Source: Lunularia cruciata
Lineage: Eukaryota > Streptophyta > Marchantiopsida > Lunulariales > Lunulariaceae
Direction of reading: 5' to 3'
DNA length: 64,000 bases
Assembly: GCA_948567375.1 (NCBI GenBank)
Contig: OX419761.1
Coordinates: 24,368,501-24,432,500 of the forward strand
Within the stretch, counting starts at the first letter, position 1, and each line of letters opens with the position of its first letter. A model generated the notes under the pieces. The model had not been told where the DNA came from. It saw only the letters and a list, made by a program, of their open reading frames with translations, and did not search any database. Of the stretch, positions 21,777 to 31,150 are shown one piece after another. The position numbers and the translations under genes were made by a program.

Positions 21777-23122
21777 CATCAGAGAAGTGAAGTCAGGGGG
21801 AAATCGGGTGCAAGAACGTTGAGTGTTGGTGGTATCTCCAAGCTCGGTGGATCGTGGTAGCTCAATTCAAGTTCTGTGTTTCCCTAGTGTGTAGAAGCTC
21901 GTTCAAGTTGTAGATTTGGCAGTTAGGCGAACGGTGTGCGGAAGCGCTGGCCAAATTTTGAGCAAAGAAGGAGCAATTTTCAAGCAGTGTTGTGATTTTG
22001 AGCTCAAGAGGTGAAGGCAGGACCAATTTGCTGCGAGTTGGGCTCAGAAAGTCAAATTGAAGGTGGAGTTGGGAAGCTCTTCTCCTAAATTTGTGATTTG
22101 GAAAAACCCGTGTTGTGAATTTGGCTCGAGTGGAAAGTTAGTGGGGGATTTGGCGGACATCCATCTTTAGGGTTTACCTCAAATTTTACGTCAGATTTGG
22201 AGGAGTTTTTGCTGTTTTGCTGTTTGTGAATTTCGGCATTTAGAGGCTTTGAGGCATAGGGCTGTGGGCTATGAGAGGCTATGAAGGCCTAGAAGGGCTA
22301 GCAAGCCAGCTTGCTGGCGTGAGGCTAGCTAGTTTAGAGTAGATCTTGGTCATTGGTTGGCAAAATCTGCCTTTCTTGCTAGATTATGCGCAACAAGGTT
22401 TGACCCCTAGATCTCTTGTTCCTAGACTGGTGCCCTAGCCAACTGGTCCAACCTCACTTGTTGTCCTAGTGACTGCACCACTGTTATCTATACACATGTA
22501 GCTTTGGCTAGGAGAGGTAGTTTGATCCCATTCTTGGTGATCCTGGTAGCTTAGGACTTAGATACGAACACTCTCTTATGTCAAATGCCAAATGGTGGCA
22601 GAGTCAGTCCCGTGTTGTGTTATGAGATGGAGGGTTTTCATTTAGATTTCTTGTGATTGGATCCCCTCCATTCTCTACGTCTTGTTTGTGCTCCATGTTT
22701 GTGTGAAGTGCCCTGACTTTTGAGCGTTGGTGCTCTGGTGTGCTCTCGGTGGTGAGGCTGGAGTGATGACCAGTCAGACTACCTTTGTTTCTCTTTGGTG
22801 AGGTAGGAAGTGATGACTTGCAGACCGTGAGAGTGCGTGTTATGATGGCAGGTTACAGGTTGCCCTTCCCCTAGTGTAGTTATCTCGGTTAGAGTGACAT
22901 TAATGGGTGGTGTTTAGTTGATGTTGGCACGTGGTGGTGTTGGCACTTGGTGGGGCACTTGCGGTTGCGACTTGCGGTTGCAGTTGGTGGTTTGGGTTTG
23001 TTGTTGCAGTTACGTGGTCATGACTGAGTTCTTTGGAGATTCCATAGGAGTTAGCCCTGCAGTATGTAGTGGGTTTACTCGGAGTGGTGCTCGGTATCAG
23101 CCTGTATCTCAAGTCTCATTGA
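21777..23122 (+). other. Leader of B (no supported gene)
   Basis: About 1.35 kb of 5' leader between repeat Y and gag. It has short frames only. The inverted copy B'' carries the homologous leader (about 3990-5620). A candidate gag start ATG at 23020 is in a different frame from the gag body, so either a frameshift has occurred or the true start is elsewhere. Confidence 0.6.
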
Positions 23123-24490
23123 GGGAGGAGATTGACTCTGACGTTGGAGTTCGACATAGGAGCTAATTCAGTTGAGAGTGCACTTGGTGTGTCTGCACCG
23201 TTGTTGTGGGACATGGACGAGATTTATGGGGCCTCCAAAGGCCCTAGGTGTTACTCTAGTACAGTGGGTACCATTGAGTTGGATGACTTCATCCAGGAGT
23301 TTGATAGTTGGTGTGATCTGCAGCAGATGCGGAACCCGACTTTGTTCACACCCTTCATGGCATGGAAGGGGTTGTTTCAGCATCTAGAGGGTCCGCCGAT
23401 GGATGACTACCATGAGTTCAGGAGAGCTCATTTGGAGGAGATTGAGTTATGGAGATAGTATTGGTCTCCACACTATGTCTCCATCACTTCAGGCCCGGTG
23501 GCTAGGAGTAGATCGGCTGTACCCACGAGTTCTAGCTCGAGTAGTGTTGGTGGAGCTAGTGGAGGTGCACTAGCTGGAGATAGTGCTACTACGAGTGGAA
23601 GTACTGCTGCAGGAGGTGGTGTGGTACCAAGGTTTAACCCCATGGTGGAGTTCTTCCTATGTTTGAGTCAGAACTACCAGGGAGTGCGGACTGACAAGCT
23701 GAGGAGCTTGCAGGAGTTCCAGTGGAAGGTTGGAGAGAGCCTACGTGAGGCATACACTCGCATGAGGCGGCTGATCAGTTTCACTCAGGGAGTTACTGAG
23801 GCCCAGGCAGTCCAGTTTTGGTATGGGATACTGGACAGGGAGTTGCGACATAGAGTTCGTGATGCTATGTTGTTGTAGGCTACTTCGCCTACTTTGGCAG
23901 TAGTCTTTGGTTTGGCTGAGCGTATTGAGCTCAACATGGTGGAGGAGAGAGTGGTGACATCAGGATTTGGTAGGGAGACCTCATCTACGACTGTGACTTC
24001 TTCTAGAGTGCAGTAGAGTGCACCACACCCAGTTGGTTTTTGAGGATAGGGTGGACAGCCCAGATCCTATGGAGCGAGTGGAGGGCTTAGTGGAGTTAGA
24101 CCCTTACCCTCATTTCCGGGTCAGCAGCAGCCAGTGAGTGGTGGTGTTGCTTGTTGGACTTGTGGTGGACCTCACCATAGGAGAGAGTGTACTCAGGGCA
24201 GCGGACTTGATACCTTTGGTGCATCACAACCAGCACAGAGGCAGTGTGAGCACTGCCACAGATTTGGTCACACTAGTGACCGGTGTTTTGACCTACACCC
24301 GGAGTTACGGAGTGGTAGGGCTGCTATGGCAAGTAGTAGAGGAGCTCTAGTTCATGGAGGACGAGGTGGTAGAGGTGGTGGTAGAGGATCTACACCTAGT
24401 AGGGGTGCAGTACCTGCCCTTACTTCTGACACAACTATGGCTACTCGGATTGAGCAGTTGGAGCAGAGATTGGCTAGTATGGCTATTGCT
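23020..24490 (+). pseudogene. gag of B with two zinc knuckles
   Basis: The N-terminal part has F-I-Q-E-F-D-S-W-C-D-L-Q-Q-M. Then a Ser/Gly/Ala-rich linker and a capsid-like segment with R-S-L-Q-E-F-Q-W-K-V-G-E-S-L-R-E-A-Y. Two Cys/His knuckles follow: C-W-T-C-G-G-P-H-H-R-R-E-C (about 24151-24189, one residue short of CX2CX4HX4C) and C-E-H-C-H-R-F-G-H-T-S-D-R-C (about 24247-24288, canonical). A Gly/Arg-rich tail comes next. Stops at 23456, 23876, 24014, 24041, 24047 and 24491 break it. Gag would package RNA; this copy cannot make it. Confidence 0.8.
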
Positions 24491-25150
24491 TAGAGGAGAT
24501 CAGATTCGGGTGTTGAGGCTTCCACCTCATATGTTGGTGATAGAGATGCTTTGGACTTCATGTGCGGAGCAGCACAGGTGGATGCATTTGCAACAGTGAC
24601 TAGGAGTGTAGTACGTGCTCTAGAGCCTAGAGGAGCATCAGTGGAGTTGGACCCACAAAGAGGAGAGGTTGGGAGACAGGTCAGACTTCCCTTGTCTTTC
24701 ATGCTATTTGAGGCATTGCAGACAACATCCATGGTTCCTAGACGTCCCAGTGCAGGTGTGGTAGGTGGTGATGGAGTACATGATGGACTACCTACTAGTC
24801 AGCCACCTACTACTACACAGACTGAGTCTAGCATGATGTTGGGAGCGACTCAGCTGACTATGCGGCATCCTTTGTTTTCAGCCAGTGACATGTTTACATT
24901 GGGGGTTGACCAAGCCCCAGTGTTCCGGTTGGCTGCCACATTGTGTGAGAGTAGGGATGGTGCAGTTCCTACTACTGGAGCAGAGGTGGTTGGTAGTGGA
25001 GCTGACTTGGTTGAGGAGCATGGGATCCGTTCAGCGACCAATGGTTTATGGCAAGCATCAACGGCTAGACTGGAGGAGTTACCAACTAGACCGGCCTTTG
25101 AGAGAGTACGGTTTACACCTAGTGTTGTCCTATTGGATAACTAGAGGGGG
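24491..25150 (+). pseudogene. Unrecognised polyprotein segment between gag and protease (B)
   Basis: An open run of 197 codons (24551-25144) in the same frame as gag and pol. I recognise no domain. It is rich in Ser, Thr, Val and Gly, with short motifs such as L-F-E-A-L-Q-T-T. It may be a spacer or a lineage-specific domain. It ends at TAG 25142 just before the protease. Confidence 0.5.
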
Positions 25151-25760
25151 ATTTTTCATTTGGTGGGACCTTCAAGGAAGGTCTATACACCACAGGGAGT
25201 CTTGTTAGACTCTGGTGCGTAGCCCCTTATGTTGGGGAAGGCTACAGTTGTCAGTCTGGAGTTACAGAAGACCAATGTGGAGAGGTGTCCATTTCAGATC
25301 CAAACATCTCTTGGTGGTGGTTCGACACAGTACATCACATGTGGAGAGCTTGTTGTCCAGGTTCAGCCTAGTCATCCAACTGATAGCTCGGTGGTGAGAG
25401 CTCAGGCTATTGCGACAATAGCTGAGTCATATGATGTGCTAGTTGGAGGAGCAGTGTTATACCCTATGGGTTTCAGCATTGACTATTGGGAGGAGATAGC
25501 CTCTTATAGACCTAGTTGGCAGTCTGGTGAGGGACGGGTATGTTGCCTACCAGTATGCTTTAGTAGTGGCAGTCTTGGCTCACTACAGTCTGGGACCATG
25601 GCAGCATCAGTTTTAGCTTTCAGCGGTGCAGTCACTTGGCCTGGTGACTTGTTGGAGGGGAATGCCCATGCAGAGGATACTCTAGTACCAAAGGAGATCA
25701 CTCGGCTTTGGAGTACGAGTGGGATTGTTCCATCCACCTTGGATGTTCCATTGTGAAGTT
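25150..25760 (+). pseudogene. Retropepsin (aspartic protease) of B
   Basis: Active-site motif G-V-L-L-D-S-G-A directly followed by TAG at 25220, where Q-P would fit (CAG to TAG). About 75 residues on is the second hallmark, Y-D-V-L-V-G-G, equivalent to ILG. Downstream residues reach the TGA at 25754. In the polyprotein it lies before the methyltransferase, in the usual gag-PR order. Confidence 0.8.
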
Positions 25761-25899
25761 TAGAGGAGACATTGCAGTAGCATGCAGATCAGTTGGTGCA
25801 GCAGGCTTGGAGTGGAGCCTTCGTACCATCAGGGGATGAGTGTGAGGATGAGCCTCCAGAGGCGATTGCTTTGACACCTCTGGATACCACACTCATTGC

Positions 25900-26900
25900 T
25901 TGGCAGTATCCAGTAGAGGAGATATGTCTATTGGAGTTGTTTGGTGGGATCAGCACCGGACTAGCTGCGGTGTTACAGGCGGGTATACGAGTACAGAGGT
26001 ACTTGTATGTAGAGAGAGATGAGACTGCTAGGCAAGTCTCTCTACATCATGTGGCACACTTGGCCTATCGGTATCCGAAGTTATTATCGATGTCAGCAGT
26101 TAGAGGTTACCAGAAGGCCTTACCTGGAGACATTTCCTTACTGGGGGCGCATGACCTAGAGAGACATGGGCCTATTCACTTGGTGATTTCTGGATGGCCA
26201 TGTCAGGGACATACACGTGTGGGCCGGGGTTTGGGTCTTTAGGATCCTTGTTATGGTGTGTTTTGGGAGATGTTACGAATACTACGACATCTCCAGGTAT
26301 ATCAGTCTGTGTCTCCAGCTTAACTTTTGGAGAATGTTCTATTGATGGGTGATCCTCGCACTAGAGTGGTGGTGAGTACACATCAGGTCCATTCTTGGAT
26401 GGGACCTGCTATATTGTTAGATGCAGCCAGAGTGGGATCACGGGCTCATCATCTTCGTCTTTGGTGGACAAACCTCTTACCCAAAGAGGTTCTATAGCGT
26501 GCTTATGATGGGATTCAACAATTGGACCTCATTCTTGTTGATGATATCTTGGATGTTGGGCGTCAGTCTCAGATAGTGGTAGTGGCTGATAGGTCACCTA
26601 TGGTAGTGGTGAACCTAGTTGGACAGCCTAGAGCTGCATTTCCCACACTCATGAGTTTCCCAAGCTCTCATGCTTTTTGAGAGGGAGGACCTGGACTTGT
26701 TTGGGACTCACAGTTACAACAGTTAGTGGAGCCCAACGCTGATGAGAGAGAGCGGGCAATGGGTTTTTGCACCGGTATTACCGTTGTTCTAGCAGTGTCA
26801 AAGGCATCAAGGCATCAAGTGTTAGGTCAGGCTATGGACCTAAACTGTTTGACCTGGATTGTGAGCCTTGGCTTGGCAGAGCAGCGTAGGATGTGTTTGA
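25900..26900 (+). pseudogene. C5-cytosine DNA methyltransferase (DNMT3-like) within the B polyprotein
   Basis: One frame carries the ordered motifs of a C5 methyltransferase. Motif I is L-E-L-F-G-G-I-S-T-G-L (AdoMet binding, about 25930). Then V-Q-R-Y-L-Y-V-E-R-D (motif II). Motif IV is V-I-S-G-W-P-C-Q-G with the catalytic Cys (about 26200). Then V-F-W-E-M-L-R-I-L-R, L-E-N-V-L-L-M-G-D (motif VI, about 26325), D-A-A-R-V-G-S-R-A-H-H-L-R (motif VIII, about 26420), R-E-R-A-M-G-F (IX) and V-L-G-Q-A-M-D-L-N (X). Motif I with x-G-I-x-T-G and motif VIII with A-H-x-x-R are closest, in my judgement, to DNMT3-type enzymes. Stops at 26240, 26321, 26495 and 26678 disable this copy. A separate host gene is unlikely because frame, position and decay match its neighbours. 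Confidence 0.87.
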
Positions 26901-27415
26901 TAGGCATCACCACTTTGACACTTGTGAGCCTTGTGCCTATCGAGACGATTCAGGCACATGTTGAGGGCAATGGACCAAGTGGACATGGTATTCTTGGGAC
27001 ACATCCGGTAGCTACTAGGGAGAGTGGTCTACTTGGAGTCCATCCAGGTGAGCGTGGGCTACTTGGATTACACCCTTGGTCTACATGGGATGCAGCCAAA
27101 GGACGTGTGGAGCTTGCAGCCAGAGTGGAAGGAGTTTTTCACATTGAGGTTGGGACCTCTAGTGGTCGGAAGCATGACACTATTGCTCCCAAGGGCCCAG
27201 TGTAGCAGTTAGCCAGTACGTCTTCCACTCCTACTACAATTATAGAGGATACTTGGGAGCCAAATCTTGGACCCAAGCTTACTAGAGAGGAAAGACGGAG
27301 GGTTTGGAGGTTCTTGAGGAGTCACACAGGTTGTTTTGCCTTCAGTATGAAGGATTTGGGTGCTCTAAAGGGACCTGGTATACGGATTGAGCTGACTAGC
27401 GACACACTAGTTTTC
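26900..27415 (+). pseudogene. Linker between methyltransferase and RT, with G-x-L-G-x-H-P repeats
   Basis: In the same frame, about 170 residues. It has three close copies of a short motif, G-I-L-G-T-H-P, G-L-L-G-V-H-P and G-L-L-G-L-H-P (about 26990-27085). Homologous DNA is in B2 (about 16460-16570). Stop at 27203. Function unknown. Confidence 0.55.
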
Positions 27416-28312
27416 TGACATCCTTATCGATATAGTGATATGGAGAGGACATTGATTCAGAGCCAGAGTAGTGACCTTTTTGAGGCTGGTTTGGTGGAGA
27501 TTTCACATGGAGAGTATGCATCAGCGATAGTGATGCCAGCCAAGAAGGATATGCATGGCAACTATACAGATAGGCGGATGTGTGGAGATTACCGTCCTAT
27601 CAACCGACAGACCAGGGCTGATTGGTATGCCATGCCTACACCGGAGGAGATTTTTTATATGATTGGGCATGCAAAGGTCTTTAGTACTTTGGATCTTCGA
27701 GCGGGATATCATCAATTGCCGATCAAGGAGGAGGATAAGTTCAAGACATCATTTTGGGCTATTGATCCTCACGGCAAGGATGTGTTATATCAGTGGAGGT
27801 TCTTACCATTTGGGTTGAAGAACACTCCTGCTGAGTTCCAGAGGGTCATAGATAGGATCCTAGCTGGATTGGATTTTGCTTGGTGCTATATTGATGACAT
27901 TTTGGTTTATAGCACTACCGTGGAGGAGCATGAGAGACAGTTGTTGGAGTTGTTTGAGAGGTTGAGATCTCATGGACTCAAATTACATCCTGGGAAGTGT
28001 AAGTTCTTCCACAAGCAGGTTGAGTATTTGGGTCATACTATCTACCCCAGAGGACTTGGTGTCTAGCAGACCAAGGTGGAGGCTATTGCACGTATTCCTT
28101 GGCCTACGGATGTGAGCAGAGTGCGAGCATTCCTTGGGTTGGCAAACTTCTATCACCGCTATGTTAGAGGATTTAGTGCCATTGCCAAGGCCTTGATGAA
28201 GCTGACCAAGCTTACACATGAGTGGTGTTGGGGAGATGAGCAGGAGAGAGCTTTTGTAGAGCTCAAGGAGAGGTTGATATCTGCTTCTATTTTGAGGAGA
28301 CCGATTAGGGGA
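27416..28312 (+). pseudogene. Reverse transcriptase of B
   Basis: Gypsy RT blocks in order: G-L-V-E-I-S, A-S-A-I-V-M-P-A-K-K, G-D-Y-R-P-I-N, F-S-T-L-D-L-R-A-G-Y-H-Q, L-P-F-G-L-K-N-T-P-A-E-F-Q and the catalytic Y-I-D-D-I-L-V-Y at about 27888-27911. Then L-H-P-G-K-C-K-F and V-E-Y-L-G-H. Only TGA 27416 at the start (TGG in B2) and TAG 28064 interrupt about 300 codons. It copies element RNA into DNA. Confidence 0.88.
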
Positions 28313-28696
28313 TGACCATTTCAAGTTCACACTGATTGGAGTATGTTGGGGCTTGGAGCGGTGCTCACTCAGCATGATGATGAGGAGAAGGAGTTTGTGG
28401 TGGCCTATGCTAGTCGCTCTAACAATTCAGCGGAGGTGAAGTATAGTTCATATGAGGGAGAGTGCTTGGCAGCAGTTTGGGCAATAGCACATTTCCGATG
28501 TTACCTATTTGGTAACCCCTTCACTCTCATCATTGATCATCAGCCGCTGAAGTGGTTGATGGAGTCCAACAAGCTTTCAAGGAAGCTTGCACGATGGGCT
28601 TTGGTTTTACAAGAGTATGATTTCACGATTGTTCACAGACCTTGAGTGGTGAACCGTGATGCAGATGGGTTGAGTAAAAACCCATGTCCTAGGCAG
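28313..28696 (+). pseudogene. RNase H of B
   Basis: Catalytic residues visible: V-H-T-D-W-S, Y-E-G-E-C-L-A-A-V, I-I-D-H-Q-P-L-K and N-R-D-A-D-G-L-S. It starts at TGA 28313 and ends at TAG 28697; both stops are present at the same place in B1 and B2. It degrades the RNA strand of RNA/DNA hybrids during reverse transcription. Confidence 0.85.
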
Positions 28697-29770
28697 TAGG
28701 ATCAGACCGGAGCACGTTGGCATGGTGAGACAAATGAGGAGATGGTGTCAGGTTGGCATGCATCGGCCTTTCTGTGTATAATTGCAGAGGCTTTGGTGGT
28801 ATCCCTCTCAGCATATACAGGAGGAGTTATTGAGGTCACAAATCCAGAGAGTGAAGATATTGGTACAGTTCAGCGAGACATTCATGATGATGTCTTAGTG
28901 ATGGACTATCTTTGCATTGGTGCTATGGGTGGCACAGTTGGGGCCAAGGAGAGAGACTGTGTTCTTCAGCAAGCCAGACGGTTCAGATTGTACGGTAGAC
29001 ACGTTTTGCATGTATGGGAGGATAATAGAGTGCAAGTAGTACCACTTCCATCTCAGAGACCACAGTTGGTCCGTCATGTTCATGAGGAGCTAGGACATTT
29101 TGGAGTAAAGCGTACTTATAGCTTACTTCAAAGTCATTATTGGTGGTGCGGTATGCAGACCAAGGTACAACAGTTTGTTGCCAGATGTGTGGTTTGTGAC
29201 CGAGTTAGAGCATCATTCAATGCTCCTACGCCACAGTTACACCCATTACCTATCATGGGATTGGGTTACCGTTGGAGTTTGGACTTCGTTGGACCTTTAC
29301 CATTGACTGTGAGACATCATTGGTATGTTTTGGTGATGGTGGAGCACTTCTCCAAGTGGATTGAGTTGGTGGCACTTCCTGACAAGTCTAGTGAAGGGAC
29401 AGCTTACTCGTTCCTGGATCAAGTTCTTAGTCATTTTGGTGCACTAGCTGAGGTTTTGACTGATCAGGGTACAGAGTTCTTGGGAGAGTTTCAGGTCTTG
29501 TGTGATAAGGCTTTGATTGATCATTGTACTACATCTCGAGATCACCTTGAGGCAGATGGCTTAGCAGAGAGAGTGGTTCAAATAGTGAAGAGAGGATTGC
29601 AAAAGTATGGTTTGCAGAGAGGCCACTTGGGAGATTGGGATCTTTAGTTACCTTGGTTGGCCATGGGCTATCGGTTCAGCCGGCAAGCCTCCTTAGCATC
29701 CTTCTTTCCATACTTTCTACTCTATGGACGAGATCCAGATTTACCCTATAGCCATTCGTTGAGATGCTAC
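28697..29770 (+). pseudogene. Integrase of B (HHCC and DDE)
   Basis: About 300 open codons at 28742-29647. Zinc region H-E-E-L-G-H-F-G and C-V-V-C-D (29080-29205). Catalytic core with D in W-S-L-D-F-V-G-P (about 29275), D in L-T-D-Q-G-T-E-F (about 29455) and E in H-L-E-A-D-G (about 29545). After TAG 29645 the frame continues to about 29760 with F-P-Y-F-L-L-Y-G-R-D-P, then shifts by one base. This is a standard DDE integrase, so tyrosine-recombinase-type integration is not indicated by the protein. Confidence 0.88.
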
Positions 29771-30090
29771 TGTAGTTTTGGACTTGGATGACCCCGATGT
29801 ATGGATGAGCGCATGTTCTCAACGGGCAAAGATCTTTTGGAGAGTGATGCCGATAGCCTTTGAGAACTTGGTGATTGCTCAGCATAGAGATACTTTATGC
29901 TATGCTACCATTCGAGGAGGAGGTTATAGACCCTCAATCCGTTGATTTCATCCAGGCGACTATGTATATCTACAGCAGACAACACCGACGACACTTGATG
30001 TTTCTACAGGCCGCACTATCTTGAGAGTGCGTGAGGTTTTGCCATCTGGAGTCCTTGTGTTAGAAGGACGTGATGGTGTTGTTTGGAAGG
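29770..30090 (+). pseudogene. Integrase C-terminal (GPY/F-like) domain of B
   Basis: In frame 3: L-D-L-D-D-P-D-V-W-M-S, then F-H-P-G-D-Y-V-Y-L-Q-Q and a beta-rich stretch with G-V-L-V-L-E-G-R-D. This is the usual SH3-like DNA-binding end of gypsy integrases. It leads without a break into the PHD finger. A TGA near 29943 interrupts it. Confidence 0.65.
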
Positions 30091-30099
30091 ATCATGTGT

Positions 30100-30319
30100 G
30101 CAATTGTGCGCCATGCCACCTCCCAAACATTGATGGTACTATGGACCCAAGATTGGCACTTGTACGTGCAGGCTTGAGGTGTATGTTATGTGGCTCTTCT
30201 GGTAGAGCTGCTACTATGTTAGTGTGTGATAGCTGTTCGAGAGGATGGCATATGGCATGTATGACTCCTCCCCTCACGGTGGTTCCTCAAGGACAGTGGT
30301 TATGTCCTAGATGTATTTG
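30100..30319 (+). pseudogene. PHD finger at the C-terminus of the B integrase
   Basis: Complete C4HC3 pattern in about 45 residues: C-M-L-C, then L-V-C-D-S-C, then G-W-H-M-A-C, then Q-W-L-C-P-R-C, ending at TGA 30318. The aromatic residue two before the last cysteine pair fits the PHD family. PHD fingers read histone H3 tail marks. Its place matches that of the chromodomain in chromoviruses, so a targeting role is the natural inference. Homologous sequence is at 1925-2075 (B1, damaged) and 36040-36185 (B2, all eight ligands still readable). Confidence 0.85.
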
Positions 30320-30475
30320 ACCTATAGCTAGTTCATTCTTTATATGGTATAGATTGCAGATAGGCGACTAACGATGGGGCTCTATAGCACCCGGCCTCCT
30401 GATCTTTGCCCATTAGAGGGTATACCATATCCTTAGAGTAGATGGCTATGTGGAGTTAGAGGGACCTAACCGCCA

Positions 30476-30489
30476 GCTAGGGGGGCGAT
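30476..30489 (+). promoter_or_regulatory. Polypurine-tract-like sequence of B
   Basis: CTAGGGGGGCGAT lies directly before X (TTGTGGCAC). B2 has CTAGGGGCAATTA at the same place (about 36347-36359). In LTR elements the purine tract primes plus-strand DNA next to the 3' LTR, which suggests reverse transcription defines the start of X. Confidence 0.6.
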
Positions 30490-31149
30490 TGTGGCACTTT
30501 AGAATCTATGTATGACTTATGTGTGAGTTGTGCTTCTATAGTGTATGATGTTGACAGTGATGTATGTTGTGTAGTGATGTATATACGCACGACAGCTATC
30601 ACGCCATTTGTAGTTCCGTATCTAGCTGCTCAGACACTAGAGTTCCAATGATAGTAGTTGGAGTTATAGTCAACAGTTTCTCAGGGACTACTTTCTGCCA
30701 GTCTGATTTGGTGTTTGGAGTACTGACTTCACGGTGGGGCCCACCGTCACTTTGCACCATTCGCACCGTCGAGTGTGCTGTCAGCGGGACCGTTAGGGTT
30801 CCAGTGCTAGCTCGAGTCCAAGGTGTATAGTTTCAAAGTGAGCTCCAGAGAGCTCACTTCTTTGATGTTGAGCCTTCGAGTTCTTGGCTATGGTGGACAA
30901 AGGCCGGTGAGCGTCACCTGGATTCTCTATGCTTGAGTGGGTGTGGTTTGACTATAATCAGTGCCCAATTGTTGGTAGTTTATAGAGTGACAGATCAAGT
31001 ACTGATTTGAGTTGAGTTGAGTTGAAAGTGTTAAGCAATCTGATTATTGTGGCACTTTAGAATCTATGTATGGCTTATGTGTGAGTTGTGCTTTTATAGT
31101 GTATGATGTTGACAGCGATGTATGTTGTGTAGCGATGTATATACGCACG
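30490..31149 (+). repeat. 3' terminus of B: X-Y-X' arrangement
   Basis: X (30490-30591) and X' (31048-31149) are both 102 bp and differ by 4 transitions. Between them is Y (30595-31046), which matches the 5' end of the element. The Y/X' joint reads GATTA-TTGTGGC, the end of Y directly against the start of X. A TATA-like TATATAC is at 30580-30586 near the X/Y joint. B2 shows the same order at its 3' end. Confidence 0.88.
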
Positions 31150-31150
31150 C

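Larger units (their letters stand above)
21326..31150 (+). mobile_element. B: methyltransferase- and PHD-bearing gypsy retrotransposon with split terminal repeats
   Basis: Inserted in the RT of A; the two halves of A join as ...CTGCC-A(5)-TCACAC..., leaving at most 3 bp (AAA) of target duplication. Layout: repeat Y (21326-21776), leader, gag with two zinc knuckles, protease, C5-DNA methyltransferase, RT, RNase H, integrase, PHD finger, purine tract, then X (30490-30591), Y (30595-31046) and X' (31048-31149). Coding runs in frame 2 from about 23123 to 29760 with 21 in-frame stops, then shifts to frame 3. It is the only nearly complete family-B copy here. Confidence 0.9.

Noticed and set aside
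21592-23110. Short frames in the B leader as genes
   Set aside because: No domains, not conserved as open in B'', and lying in the untranslated leader.
25900-26900. A host DNMT gene or pseudogene caught by chance
   Set aside because: It is in the same frame as protease and RT with no junction or intron, and B2 carries the matching end of the domain at the same position.
21326-31150. DIRS or Ngaro-type element with tyrosine recombinase
   Set aside because: The terminal repeats are arranged like that, but the protein has a clear HHCC/DDE integrase, an aspartic protease and gypsy RT order. No tyrosine recombinase motif is seen.
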